DNA from: Azospirillum sp. TSH64
GTDB lineage: Bacteria > Pseudomonadota > Alphaproteobacteria > Azospirillales > Azospirillaceae
Length of the DNA stretch: 64,000 nt
Assembly: GCF_003116035.1 (NCBI RefSeq)
Contig: NZ_LGQW01000015.1
Span: 6,654,599-6,718,598 of the forward strand
Direction of reading: 5' to 3'
In this document: one piece after another, positions 28,201-36,172 of the stretch
Position numbering within the stretch: the stretch's first letter is position 1
Layout: each line of letters begins with the position of its first letter
Program-made: the position numbers and the translations under genes
The notes under the pieces: model-generated
The model's database searches: none
What the model was told of the DNA's origin: nothing
Seen by the model: the letters and a program-made list of their open reading frames with translations, nothing else

Positions 28201-31200
28201 ATGGCGCCCTGGATCAGCGGGAAGGACATGATGTTCCCGGCATCGGGAACGATGATGTTGCGGTTGACCGAGAAGCCGCCGGCCACGCCGTTGACGAAGA
28301 AGGCCGGCACGCCGCCCAGCGGCGCGTTCAGGTTCAGGAAGACGAAGAAGGACACCGCCTTGTCGCCGTCGGGCTTGTCCGGATCGACCGGGATCAGCGC
28401 GAAGGAGCCGACGGCGTAGAGCGAGAAGCGGCCCGCCTTGACCAGAAGCTGGCCGTCGTAGCGCAGCGGGTCGTTCTGCTTCAGCAGCCCGCCCGACACG
28501 CTGACCGAGCCGCCGCTGAAGGACACCGACAATCCCGCCAGATCCAGGCTGTACTGGCTGTAGTCGGTGATCTGGGTGACGTTGACGCTGACCGACAGGT
28601 CGATCAACTCGACGTCCAGCCCGGCCAGCGTCAGGCCGCCGTCGAACAGCACGCTGCCGATCTTCGTCGGGTTGTCCCAGCCGATGCCGACCTTGTTGGC
28701 ATGGACCGGGCCGAAGCTGCGCTGCACCGGCAGCCAGATGCGGGTCTGGCTGCCGCCGTTGCTGTCGTACAGCTCGACGCCCAGATCCTCGCCGGACATC
28801 CAGCCGGCGCGCATCGAGAAGCCGGGGTTCGCCGCCGGATTGCCGGCCGAGGCGGCATCGCCCGATCCCAGCAAATTCTGCGCGACCGGGTTGGTGTTGG
28901 CGCCCGGCGTCAGCGTGTCGGGGGCCAGCGAGATGGCGATGTCCTCGACATCGACGCCGCCGCCATAGGCGGTGATGGGATCGGACTGGGCGAAGTCGAA
29001 GGTCAGCAGGCCGCGCGGCTTGATCTTGGCCAGCTGGAAGCGGCTGAAATCGACCAGCGGGGCGCCCGCCTTGCCCTGGAAATCGACGCCGATGTTGATC
29101 AGGCGCAGCTTGACCGCGCTGAAGTCGGGGATCAGCCCGTCGACCGGCAGATAGGCCGCGACGCCCGGCTGGTACTGCGACGGGTCCGCCCCGGTCAGCG
29201 CGATCCATTCGGTGTCGGTGGCGCCCAGCTGGAAGACCAGATAGGGCACCTGCTTCAAGGACAGGCCGGTGGCGGCGAAGCGCACGCCATAGCTGCCGTC
29301 CGGTCCGGGCTCCAGCCAGATGCCGCCGCCGTCGGGGAAGGACAGCACCTGGATCTGCGTCTGGGTCAGCGCCTTGAGGAAGCCGGCCAGGAAGCCCTCG
29401 ACGCCGAGCGACTGCAACGAGGCCAGATCGTTCAGCGCATAGGCCCCGTTCTCGCTGACCAGAAGCTGCGAGGCGGTCAGCACCTGTCCCGCCGTCAGGG
29501 TCGATCCGGTGAACAGCGGGGCGTTCAGCCAGCTGACCACCGTCTGCGTGTTCAGCACCACCACCGAGACGTAGCGCGGCAGCGCCTGCACCATCACCCC
29601 TTCCAGCCAGACGGCGAGCGCCGCCTCAAGCCGGCCGGCATAGCCGTCGCCCGTCGCCACCCCGAACGGCAGCGGCAGCAGCTCGGCGTTCAGGCTGCTG
29701 GAGACGCCGGCCGTCATCAGCGGATCGACCGCCGCGGAGACGCCGCCGCCGGCACTGTCGTAGGTCACCGTCAGGCCCGGCCCCTGGCCGAGCGCGATGA
29801 TCGCCTGGGCCGACAGCCCGAACTGCACGCGCGCCTCGGGCGTGCCGGTCAGCGGCACGCCGACGCCGGTCGGGGTCAGCGCCACCACCACGCTGTCGGC
29901 GGCGGTGACAGACAGGGTCGCCCAGATGCCGGCGAGCGTCTCGGCGCCCACGGTGCGCACGCCGGCCATGACGGTGACCGGCACCGATCTGGAGGGTGCG
30001 TAAACCAGCAGGCCGCCGTCGCTCGTCACGCCGCTCAGCGCCAGCTGCAACAGGCTGGCGACGGCCGACGCGGTGGCGGCCGCCTGCTCCGGCTGCAATC
30101 TTTCGCGCAGCCATGCCAGCGCCGCCGCCTCCAGCGCCGCCGCGTCGGGCTGTGCCGCGATGAGGGACTGCACCAGCCCGGTGATGTCCAGCGAGGCCGC
30201 GGTGCTGCGCAGGGCCGTGACGAACTGCGTCAGCGTCGTGTCGCCCTCGGCGGCGAGCTGGTCGAGCAGCTTCTGGGTCAGCGTCTGCAACAGCGTCTGC
30301 GCCACCTCGGCGGCGACCTGGAGGACGAAGGTCTGCCAGCCGCCGAACGGTATCAGGTCGAGCACCGGCTTGCCGTCGCCCTCTTCGCCGACCGTCAGCG
30401 TGAAGCCCTTGTCGTAGCCGCCCTGCAGGAACAGCGGCTGGTCCAGGCCGGGGATGGCGGCGGTCAGCCGGCCGCTGCCGCTCAGGCCCGGCTGGTAGTT
30501 GGCAGTCAGCGACAGGCCGAAGCCCATCGACTGCAATTCCGCCCCGGCCAGCAGCGGCATCGCCTCGCTCAGGGACGGCGCCACCGTGAACAGGCCGGTC
30601 GCCGGGTCAGCGGTCACCGTCACCTGCAAGCCATAGGGCAGGCCGGACAGCAGCACGCCGCCGGGCGCCTGCGCCAGGGTCAGCCCCCCGGCGGTTCCGG
30701 ACGGCAGGCTGCCCAGCACCTTCTGGATCTGCGCGATGTTCAGCAGCCCGTCCTGGCCGACCACCGCGTCGGACAGCAGCCAGTCCACCGGATCCTCGAA
30801 CAGCCCGAGCGCCGACTTCATCTGCCAGACGCCGGTGTCGGGATCGGGGTCCGCCAGCCCGAACGCCTGGAACAGGCTGCGCGCCAGCGGATATTTGGCG
30901 AGCAGCATGTCGTCGACCGCTTCGGCGACGAAGGTCGCCAGCACATAGGCCGGGCCGACGGCGGCGAGCTGGTCGATGAAGGCGCTCTGGTCGAAGGGCC
31001 AGATCACCAGCGGCGTGGGCTGCGGGACCGAACCGTCGCCCCAGACCAGCGAGACCGTCACCGTGGGCGCGCTGCCGCCGACCGTGTAGGTCAGGGTGGA
31101 CAGGACGCTGAACCCGGCATCGGGCAGGAAGCAGTCCAGCGTGGCGGTGATGGTGCCGGTCTGCAGATCGATGCGCACGGTCATCGAGGGGTCGAGGAAC

Positions 31201-34200
31201 GACCCCACCGTGAAGCCGCCGCGCGGCAGCGTCAGCGTCATGATCCGGCCGTTGGCCGTGGTCAGCGTGCAGGGGCCGACGGTGAAGCTCTGCGAGCCGT
31301 GCGTCATCGCCGCGATGACCGACGAGCGGGCATCCGGATCGGACAGCAGGGCGGTCAGGCGCTGCGACAGCTGGGACGCAGGCGCGCGGGCGACCGCCAG
31401 GATCGCCTCGGCATTGGCGGCATAGCCGTGATCCGCGTCGGTCACCAGCCCGAGCCCGGCCAGCATCGCCAGCAGCGGCTCCGGCATCTCCGGCAGCGAG
31501 AAGCCCAGCGTCGCGTCGATGGCCTGGAACAGCAGCGGCTGCACCGTCGCGTCGGCCAGAGCCGCCATCAGCCGGTCGGTCAGGAAGCCCAGCGGACTGG
31601 ACACCAGCGCCGTGAAGCCGCCGGGGTCGATGCCGTAGGGGCCGTCGGCGCCGGCCGCCGGCACCGCCAGCCCGAGGTCGGCGAGGACCCCATAGACCAA
31701 TTGGAAGGTGTCGTCGCCCTTGAACGCCGCGGCGGCCACGCCGATGGCGGCGTTGACGATGGACAGCAGGGCGCTGTTGGCCGACGGATCGAGCGTGCCG
31801 TCCAGCACGATCACCGTGCCGTCGGTCTGCTTCGCCGCCAGGACCGGGGTCGCGGCGAAGCTTCCGCCCGACAGGTCCATCGTCAGCACGACGCCCAGCG
31901 TCACGCTCTCGACGGCGACGCCGTCGACCGTGACCAGGGTGCCATTGGTGCCGCTCAGCACGGTCTGCACCGACAGGCCCGGCACGCCGGACGCGGCGAC
32001 CGGCTCGCCGGTGCTCCAGGAGATGCCCATCGGGTCCAGCCGCACGCTGGTCACCGCGGTGACGTCGCCCGCCGTGTAGGACAGCAGGGTCGACAGGCCG
32101 GGGACCGCCATGGTCTGGCCGGAATCCTGCCACAGCGTGCCTTGCAGGTTCCACGGCACGTCGAGCGGCACCCGGTAGGGATCCAGCTGGGTGCCCGTGC
32201 CGGCGACGGCTGCCGCGGCCTCCGCCGTGCCGTCGATTGCCCAGCCCAGCAGGCCAAGCACCGCGGCGGCCCGCTCCGGGGTGGACAGCACCGCCTTCAG
32301 CTGAGCCCGGACCTGAGCGATGGGATCCGTGAAGCTGGTGGGGGCCAGCACCGGCATGCCGTCGGGCCAGTCGATGCCCTGCGGCATGAACGGCCCCAGG
32401 TTGGGCAGCAGCCCCAGCCAGCCGTCGAGCGCCAGTCCGCCGCGGCGCTGCGCGCGGTAGAGCGCCACGCCCAGCACCCCGGTCAGGATGGCGCCGAAGG
32501 TGGCGGCCTGATCGGTGACCAGCTGCGACAGCGCCGTGGCGTCGGAATAGTTCATGTCGGTGCCGACCGGCTCGGCCACGCCGTCGACCACCAGGGTCGG
32601 GGCGGCCACCGACATCGACCAGTGCCAGCCGTCGTAGGGGCTCCAGTAGAGCGACAGCCCGCCCTTGTCGATCTGCAACGAGGCTCCGGCCACCGCGGGC
32701 GTCGAGACGCCGGACGGCAGCGCGCCGTAGACGCCGATGCCCGGCAGGATCTGCGCCGACCGGATGCCCTGGCCGGCGGAGGTGCCGGCATCGAGCCCCA
32801 GCGCCTCGATGCGGAAGGCGAGGTCCAGCGTGTTGCCGGCAATCGGCAGGGTCGCCCCGACGCCGAGCCCCAGCACCAGCCTCTTGGCCGCACCGTTGCC
32901 GGCATTGTTGGGGGTCTGGGCGTCGGCGATGTAGGCGACCAGCGCCGCCGGGCTGCCCGCCGGCCCGAGCGTCATGCTCCAAGGGTCGCTGTTGGTGCCG
33001 GACCCGGTCACGCCGCCGCTGCCGCCGCCGACCTGCCGCAGCACGGTGCCCAGAGCTTCGACCATGAAGGAGAAGGGCGGCTGGCCGTCGACCTCGACGT
33101 CGCCGCGGATCAGCGCCGCCCAATAGCGGCTCAGCGCCTCGACGGGAAACTGGATGGAGTTGGGCAGCCCGGACAGGCTGAAGGGCGGGGTCAGCGACGA
33201 CGGCCAGGCGGTGGCGCCCGGCGGTGGAGCGACGCCGAGCAGGGCTGCCAGCGACGGTCCGACCTGACTGTCGGTGCCCAGGCCGAACAGCGCATTGAAG
33301 GCATCGCCGATGGCGGCGTTCAGCTCGGCCTCGGCCGCCGCGACGAGGTCGCCGGGCTGGGTCAGGTCGATGGTGGGATAGCTGCCGGTGGGCGTCGTCA
33401 CCGACAGCAGCGAGAAGGCGGGCTGAACGGTGGCGCCGCCGTCGGCGACGAGGACCGACATGCCGCCGGCCAGCGCGCCGAAGCTGTAGGTGCCGCCGAG
33501 GATGGTCCCGCTGTAGAGCGGCTGGGTCAGGTCCTTGTTGGCCAGCAGGATGCCGGCCTTGAACCGGCCGGGAGCGACGCCCTGCACCCCGCCGCCGGTG
33601 GCCAGCGTGAAATCGAGGATTTCCAGCCCGGCGCTGCCGGTCACCGCCGCGCTGGAACTGCCCAGCACCAGGGCTGTGGAGGCGAAGGCCAGACCGGGAT
33701 AGAAATGGCGCAACCCCGCCGTGTCGGTTCCGGTTGCCGCGGTCAGCCGCAGGGTGCCGACGCTGCTCACGCTGAGGACGGGGACGGCGAAGGGATCGTC
33801 GCGCGTTCCGCTTCCCGACACGGTGGCGTCGGTGCCGGTCAGCCCGCCGACGGCGCCGCCCACCGCCTTCATCCAGGCGGACAGGGTCGGCCCGTCGGTG
33901 GCAAGTGCGGTGAACCAGTCGACGAAGGGGCGCGCCACGTCGCCGCCGCTCACCGCCAGGGCGATGAAGCTGTCCCAGCGCAGGATCGGCAGCAGCACAT
34001 TGTCGACGCCGGGGACGCTGGCGCCCAGCCCCAGCGCCGGCAGCAGGTAGGACAGCGACGGCTGGTCGCCGACCAGCTTGCCCAGCGCCGTCACCGCCAG
34101 CGCCGCGGCCGTCGCCAGGATCTCGGCGCCGCTGATCGCCTGGAGGTCGGCCAGCGTGAAGTCGCGCGCACCCGGCGCGGTGGGCAGGGTCAGCTGCGTG

Positions 34201-35012
34201 ATGACCAGCGAGACGGTCACCGCCGGGTCGGTCGCGGGCGACAGATCGACCGTCAGGCGCACGCCGGTGAAGGAGAAGCCGGCCGCGTCGATCAGCGGCC
34301 CGTCGCCGCCGGTGACCTCGAAGCCCATGGTGAAGGGATGGCCGGCCTGCCCGACCACCACCTCGACGCCGCCGTTGCCGAGCAGGGCGACCGGCACCAT
34401 GCCCCAGACCTTCAGGTCGATGCTGGAGGGGCCGTCGGCCACCAGATCCAGCTCCGCCTTCTCGGTCGTCCCCAGCGTCACCGTGGTGGTGTACATGACG
34501 CCGAGGCCGAACACCGTCGGCGGCTCGCCGCTGCCGTTGCTGTCGGACGACACCGGCTGGGTCGCCAGATAGAGCCCGCTCGGCGTGTCGGTGCCGGGCT
34601 TGTTGATCGGATACCAGGTGCCCAGCGCCCCCGGCTCCCGCACCGGAATGCCGAGCGAACTGCCCGAGGCCTGGCCGATCAGCTGGGCGATCACCAGGGC
34701 CAGCGTGACGGCGTTCTCGCTCATGCCCTGGCCGGTCTTGCCCACCGGATCGGTGAACCAGTCGGGGTTGAGCTGATAGACGCCCTCCTGCCCGTCCACC
34801 GGCAGCAGCAGCCCGCAGGCGACCGCAAGCTGGATGGCCGGGGCCTCGACGCCCGCCGCCTCGATCAGGATGGGGCTGGAAGCACTGGTCAGGTCGACGG
34901 CCAGAAGATTATCGGCCATAAGTTCCGCGGCCGCAGCTCCCCGCAGCGCGTTGGAGCGCGCCGGAACGATGCCGGTGCGCGCGGTCTCTGTGGTCTCGGG
35001 CTCTATGGTCAC
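25269..35012 (-). CDS. Giant 3247-aa DUF6603-type protein
   Basis: A 3247-aa beta-rich protein. Residues about 2050-2550 show the DUF6603 pattern (FGPVHANKVGIGWDN, VLFDGGLTLAGLDVELIDLSVSV, then ALIPVDPDKPDGDKAVSFFVFLN, FVITLGGYNPSF and the aromatic WQPFYYYAGVQVSVGVSFGFEVAGVKV). The N-terminal half has a repeating unit of helices followed by a V-x-G-[ST]-G-T-x-x-D-P-aromatic motif at about residues 400, 672 and 941, roughly 270 residues apart. Residues after 2550 form a beta-rich Ala/Pro-containing tail. No Sec signal. A GTG start at 35012 is preferred because GGGGAG lies 8 nt upstream; ATG 35039 is an alternative. DUF6603 function is unknown. Confidence 0.82.
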   Translation of the reverse strand: MTIEPETTETARTGIVPARSNALRGAAAAELMADNLLAVDLTSASSPILIEAAGVEAPAIQLAVACGLLLPVDGQEGVYQLNPDWFTDPVGKTGQGMSENAVTLALVIAQLIGQASGSSLGIPVREPGALGTWYPINKPGTDTPSGLYLATQPVSSDSNGSGEPPTVFGLGVMYTTTVTLGTTEKAELDLVADGPSSIDLKVWGMVPVALLGNGGVEVVVGQAGHPFTMGFEVTGGDGPLIDAAGFSFTGVRLTVDLSPATDPAVTVSLVITQLTLPTAPGARDFTLADLQAISGAEILATAAALAVTALGKLVGDQPSLSYLLPALGLGASVPGVDNVLLPILRWDSFIALAVSGGDVARPFVDWFTALATDGPTLSAWMKAVGGAVGGLTGTDATVSGSGTRDDPFAVPVLSVSSVGTLRLTAATGTDTAGLRHFYPGLAFASTALVLGSSSAAVTGSAGLEILDFTLATGGGVQGVAPGRFKAGILLANKDLTQPLYSGTILGGTYSFGALAGGMSVLVADGGATVQPAFSLLSVTTPTGSYPTIDLTQPGDLVAAAEAELNAAIGDAFNALFGLGTDSQVGPSLAALLGVAPPPGATAWPSSLTPPFSLSGLPNSIQFPVEALSRYWAALIRGDVEVDGQPPFSFMVEALGTVLRQVGGGSGGVTGSGTNSDPWSMTLGPAGSPAALVAYIADAQTPNNAGNGAAKRLVLGLGVGATLPIAGNTLDLAFRIEALGLDAGTSAGQGIRSAQILPGIGVYGALPSGVSTPAVAGASLQIDKGGLSLYWSPYDGWHWSMSVAAPTLVVDGVAEPVGTDMNYSDATALSQLVTDQAATFGAILTGVLGVALYRAQRRGGLALDGWLGLLPNLGPFMPQGIDWPDGMPVLAPTSFTDPIAQVRAQLKAVLSTPERAAAVLGLLGWAIDGTAEAAAAVAGTGTQLDPYRVPLDVPWNLQGTLWQDSGQTMAVPGLSTLLSYTAGDVTAVTSVRLDPMGISWSTGEPVAASGVPGLSVQTVLSGTNGTLVTVDGVAVESVTLGVVLTMDLSGGSFAATPVLAAKQTDGTVIVLDGTLDPSANSALLSIVNAAIGVAAAAFKGDDTFQLVYGVLADLGLAVPAAGADGPYGIDPGGFTALVSSPLGFLTDRLMAALADATVQPLLFQAIDATLGFSLPEMPEPLLAMLAGLGLVTDADHGYAANAEAILAVARAPASQLSQRLTALLSDPDARSSVIAAMTHGSQSFTVGPCTLTTANGRIMTLTLPRGGFTVGSFLDPSMTVRIDLQTGTITATLDCFLPDAGFSVLSTLTYTVGGSAPTVTVSLVWGDGSVPQPTPLVIWPFDQSAFIDQLAAVGPAYVLATFVAEAVDDMLLAKYPLARSLFQAFGLADPDPDTGVWQMKSALGLFEDPVDWLLSDAVVGQDGLLNIAQIQKVLGSLPSGTAGGLTLAQAPGGVLLSGLPYGLQVTVTADPATGLFTVAPSLSEAMPLLAGAELQSMGFGLSLTANYQPGLSGSGRLTAAIPGLDQPLFLQGGYDKGFTLTVGEEGDGKPVLDLIPFGGWQTFVLQVAAEVAQTLLQTLTQKLLDQLAAEGDTTLTQFVTALRSTAASLDITGLVQSLIAAQPDAAALEAAALAWLRERLQPEQAAATASAVASLLQLALSGVTSDGGLLVYAPSRSVPVTVMAGVRTVGAETLAGIWATLSVTAADSVVVALTPTGVGVPLTGTPEARVQFGLSAQAIIALGQGPGLTVTYDSAGGGVSAAVDPLMTAGVSSSLNAELLPLPFGVATGDGYAGRLEAALAVWLEGVMVQALPRYVSVVVLNTQTVVSWLNAPLFTGSTLTAGQVLTASQLLVSENGAYALNDLASLQSLGVEGFLAGFLKALTQTQIQVLSFPDGGGIWLEPGPDGSYGVRFAATGLSLKQVPYLVFQLGATDTEWIALTGADPSQYQPGVAAYLPVDGLIPDFSAVKLRLINIGVDFQGKAGAPLVDFSRFQLAKIKPRGLLTFDFAQSDPITAYGGGVDVEDIAISLAPDTLTPGANTNPVAQNLLGSGDAASAGNPAANPGFSMRAGWMSGEDLGVELYDSNGGSQTRIWLPVQRSFGPVHANKVGIGWDNPTKIGSVLFDGGLTLAGLDVELIDLSVSVNVTQITDYSQYSLDLAGLSVSFSGGSVSVSGGLLKQNDPLRYDGQLLVKAGRFSLYAVGSFALIPVDPDKPDGDKAVSFFVFLNLNAPLGGVPAFFVNGVAGGFSVNRNIIVPDAGNIMSFPLIQGAISQATFGSDPTPASALAVLSQDVYPQIGSYWVAAGLKFSSFQILDVFAMLLVKFGREFEIDVIGVATATLPPQVTPSSALAYIELALVASFKPDEGEISVTAQLTPSSFLLAKDCKLTGGFAAKYWFGSNPYAGDFVITLGGYNPSFQPPDHYPNVPRLGFDWPVLSTSAMTVGVSGGTYFALTPSMIMAGGYLKALFKAGPLKAWFNAGADFLIAWQPFYYYAGVQVSVGVSFGFEVAGVKVTLTAELGAGLELWGPPTAGKVKVSWYVISFTIPFGDQDQDLSSTQPLSWEEFEARMLPQPDSQTAPLANARTASMMLAAAGDGTSSGNTDGADATQVVVNIQVSSGLLSETGEFGPTVQSAPFAIDLRSVMPASTVTVAESSYQASSPSLGIPPMDLPDIATGMAVTLESQDDQGAWSTLSIDRPGLTPATLSGGAAAAMWSTQAFDPVGKPSSDFIAGAAFGMTLAATGDHVVDTLAPMDLLTSFGYEQADPLPLPFAVTPVYTAPAALSQDGRFAVLMGSIMAPTPSTLRGQVMQALEDAQVAVIVDQNLSVMASFADQIFQAAPSLAKLGFDLATSGPQALAAPQPKRAARVAAVEGPLAPRLLGSSQAYALPATAPRRIQLAGAAAGKASVLLPAPRVAMRWADADVRPTRGGARTLAGAGTAPSAIEAGLSLQPGSVAVFDAGRGAGAPMLELTGGTPVMVHAFDKAGRILSSRLVSPAGSAAEPLPTDTAQVTLVGMDSAGTAPVAGWNRHSTLVQVGRYTLLGSGCTVRPQAGPRPQRGSRDAAPVAAPIGTRGPVEGAAMLTRNRVQTGVGSTAPGWVETVFGHTVGTVAVVLDRGADADAATVKIAATGSPWTVEYGVAATPAARIAAGDGTILLYDAAALAATGAAEVAGDGERHAVLVRGVEGLAGVYGLAGTPAEVEAGWDGLSLPALGRSVTPRPGQGLGRVASVKAGGPTLLRFVRSEAA

Positions 35013-35017
35013 GGGTG

Positions 35018-36151
35018 TCACTCCCCTGTGCGAAGCCATTGCACCAGCGCCGGCCGGCCCGGCCGGCCCGGCGCTCCGTCGCGTCCGGCATGTCCTGTCA
35101 GTCCGTCGGGAAGGCCGATCCCCCCGGCCCCGCCGCCGCCGCCCTCGCCACCGGCGCCGGGCGCGCCGTCCGCGACGTCGAGGTCGAAGGCGGATCCCGG
35201 CTGGCGGACATGCAGGTCGAGCCGCAGCAGCCCGGCATCGCCGCCGGCCCCGCCCTCGCCGCCGTCGCCGCCATGGCCACCGTCGCCGCCCCGGCCCATC
35301 CGGTGGAAGGCGACGGCATGGCCGTAGGCCCCCGGCCCGCCGCTGCCGCCGCTGCCGCCATTGCCGCCGCGGCCCGGCCGCACCAGCAGCCGGGACCGGC
35401 CGGTCACCGTGTGGATGGTGACCGCCATGTCCCGCAGCGGCATGCCGTTCAGACCCGGCTCGCCGGCCTGTCCGCCGCTGCCCCCTCCGCCGTCCGGCTG
35501 GTCGGTGTCGCCCATCGGACCCGCACCGCCCCGCGCGCCGGGATCGCCGTCGCGGCCGTCGGCGCTGGCCAGCAGCAGCGTCGCCGGTTCGACGCTGTCC
35601 AGCGTTTCCGGCCGCGCGCCGACCAGCTGCCCGACCACCAGCCGGGCCGCCCCGCCCTGCACCGTCAGCCGCGCGCCCTCCATCAGCGTCAGCCGATGCA
35701 CATACAGCTCCACCGGGTCGCCGAACGGCGTTTCCAGCGTCAGTTCGGCGCCGGGGCGCAGGATGATGCTGTCCAGCGCATAGCGCACCCAGGTGTGGCG
35801 GAAGGTCTGCGCCGGTTCGACGAAGGAGCGTTCCGGCACCCAGGAGATCCGGATCGCCCGTCCGTGCCGGGCGCTGTCGAGCCAGCGCCGCCGGAAGCTC
35901 TCCGGGTCGATGCCGTGGAAGGACAGCTGGCGGTCCATGAAGGCGCGGGCGTCCGCCGGCATCTCCTCGTGGGCGACGGTCTGCGGCCCGGAATAGCGCG
36001 GCAGGGGCGGGTTGAAGGGATCGATCACCCGGTTCCCCGCCGGCCTGGGCCAGCTGGAGACCACGCCGGCCTTCACGGCGGGCCTGTCGGGCAGGGCGGC
36101 AGGCATGTCGGTGGACGCCTCGGCTGCGCCGGGCAGGGTCTTGGTGGGCAT
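35018..36151 (-). CDS. 377-aa beta-domain / collagen-like Gly-rich protein
   Basis: Residues 71-176 (FMDRQLSFHGIDPESF to ARLVVGQL) form a beta domain clearly homologous to residues 559-663 of the next upstream protein (856 aa). From about 185 the protein switches to the operon's shared Gly-rich module: GRDGDPGARGGAGPMGD collagen-like triplets, a strand pair AVTIHTVTGRSRLLVRPG, Gly-Gly-X tracts (GGNGGSGGSGG, GGDGGHGGDGG), a further strand LRLDLHVRQPGSAFDLDV and a closing GRDGAPGRPGRP. Unlike its siblings it has no Cys. No signal peptide. The stop lies 5 nt from the giant gene's start and the ribosome site of that gene lies inside this one, so translation is coupled. Confidence 0.82.
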   Translation of the reverse strand: MPTKTLPGAAEASTDMPAALPDRPAVKAGVVSSWPRPAGNRVIDPFNPPLPRYSGPQTVAHEEMPADARAFMDRQLSFHGIDPESFRRRWLDSARHGRAIRISWVPERSFVEPAQTFRHTWVRYALDSIILRPGAELTLETPFGDPVELYVHRLTLMEGARLTVQGGAARLVVGQLVGARPETLDSVEPATLLLASADGRDGDPGARGGAGPMGDTDQPDGGGGSGGQAGEPGLNGMPLRDMAVTIHTVTGRSRLLVRPGRGGNGGSGGSGGPGAYGHAVAFHRMGRGGDGGHGGDGGEGGAGGDAGLLRLDLHVRQPGSAFDLDVADGAPGAGGEGGGGGAGGIGLPDGLTGHAGRDGAPGRPGRPALVQWLRTGE

Positions 36152-36172
36152 GGCAGCGCTCCGGACCGGCCG

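Noticed and set aside
23610..35327. A very long plus-strand open frame (about 3900 codons) opposite the giant gene
   Set aside because: It is Arg/Gly/His-rich low-complexity translation with no domain pattern, arising antisense to a GC-rich gene whose minus-strand product shows clear beta and DUF6603 patterns.
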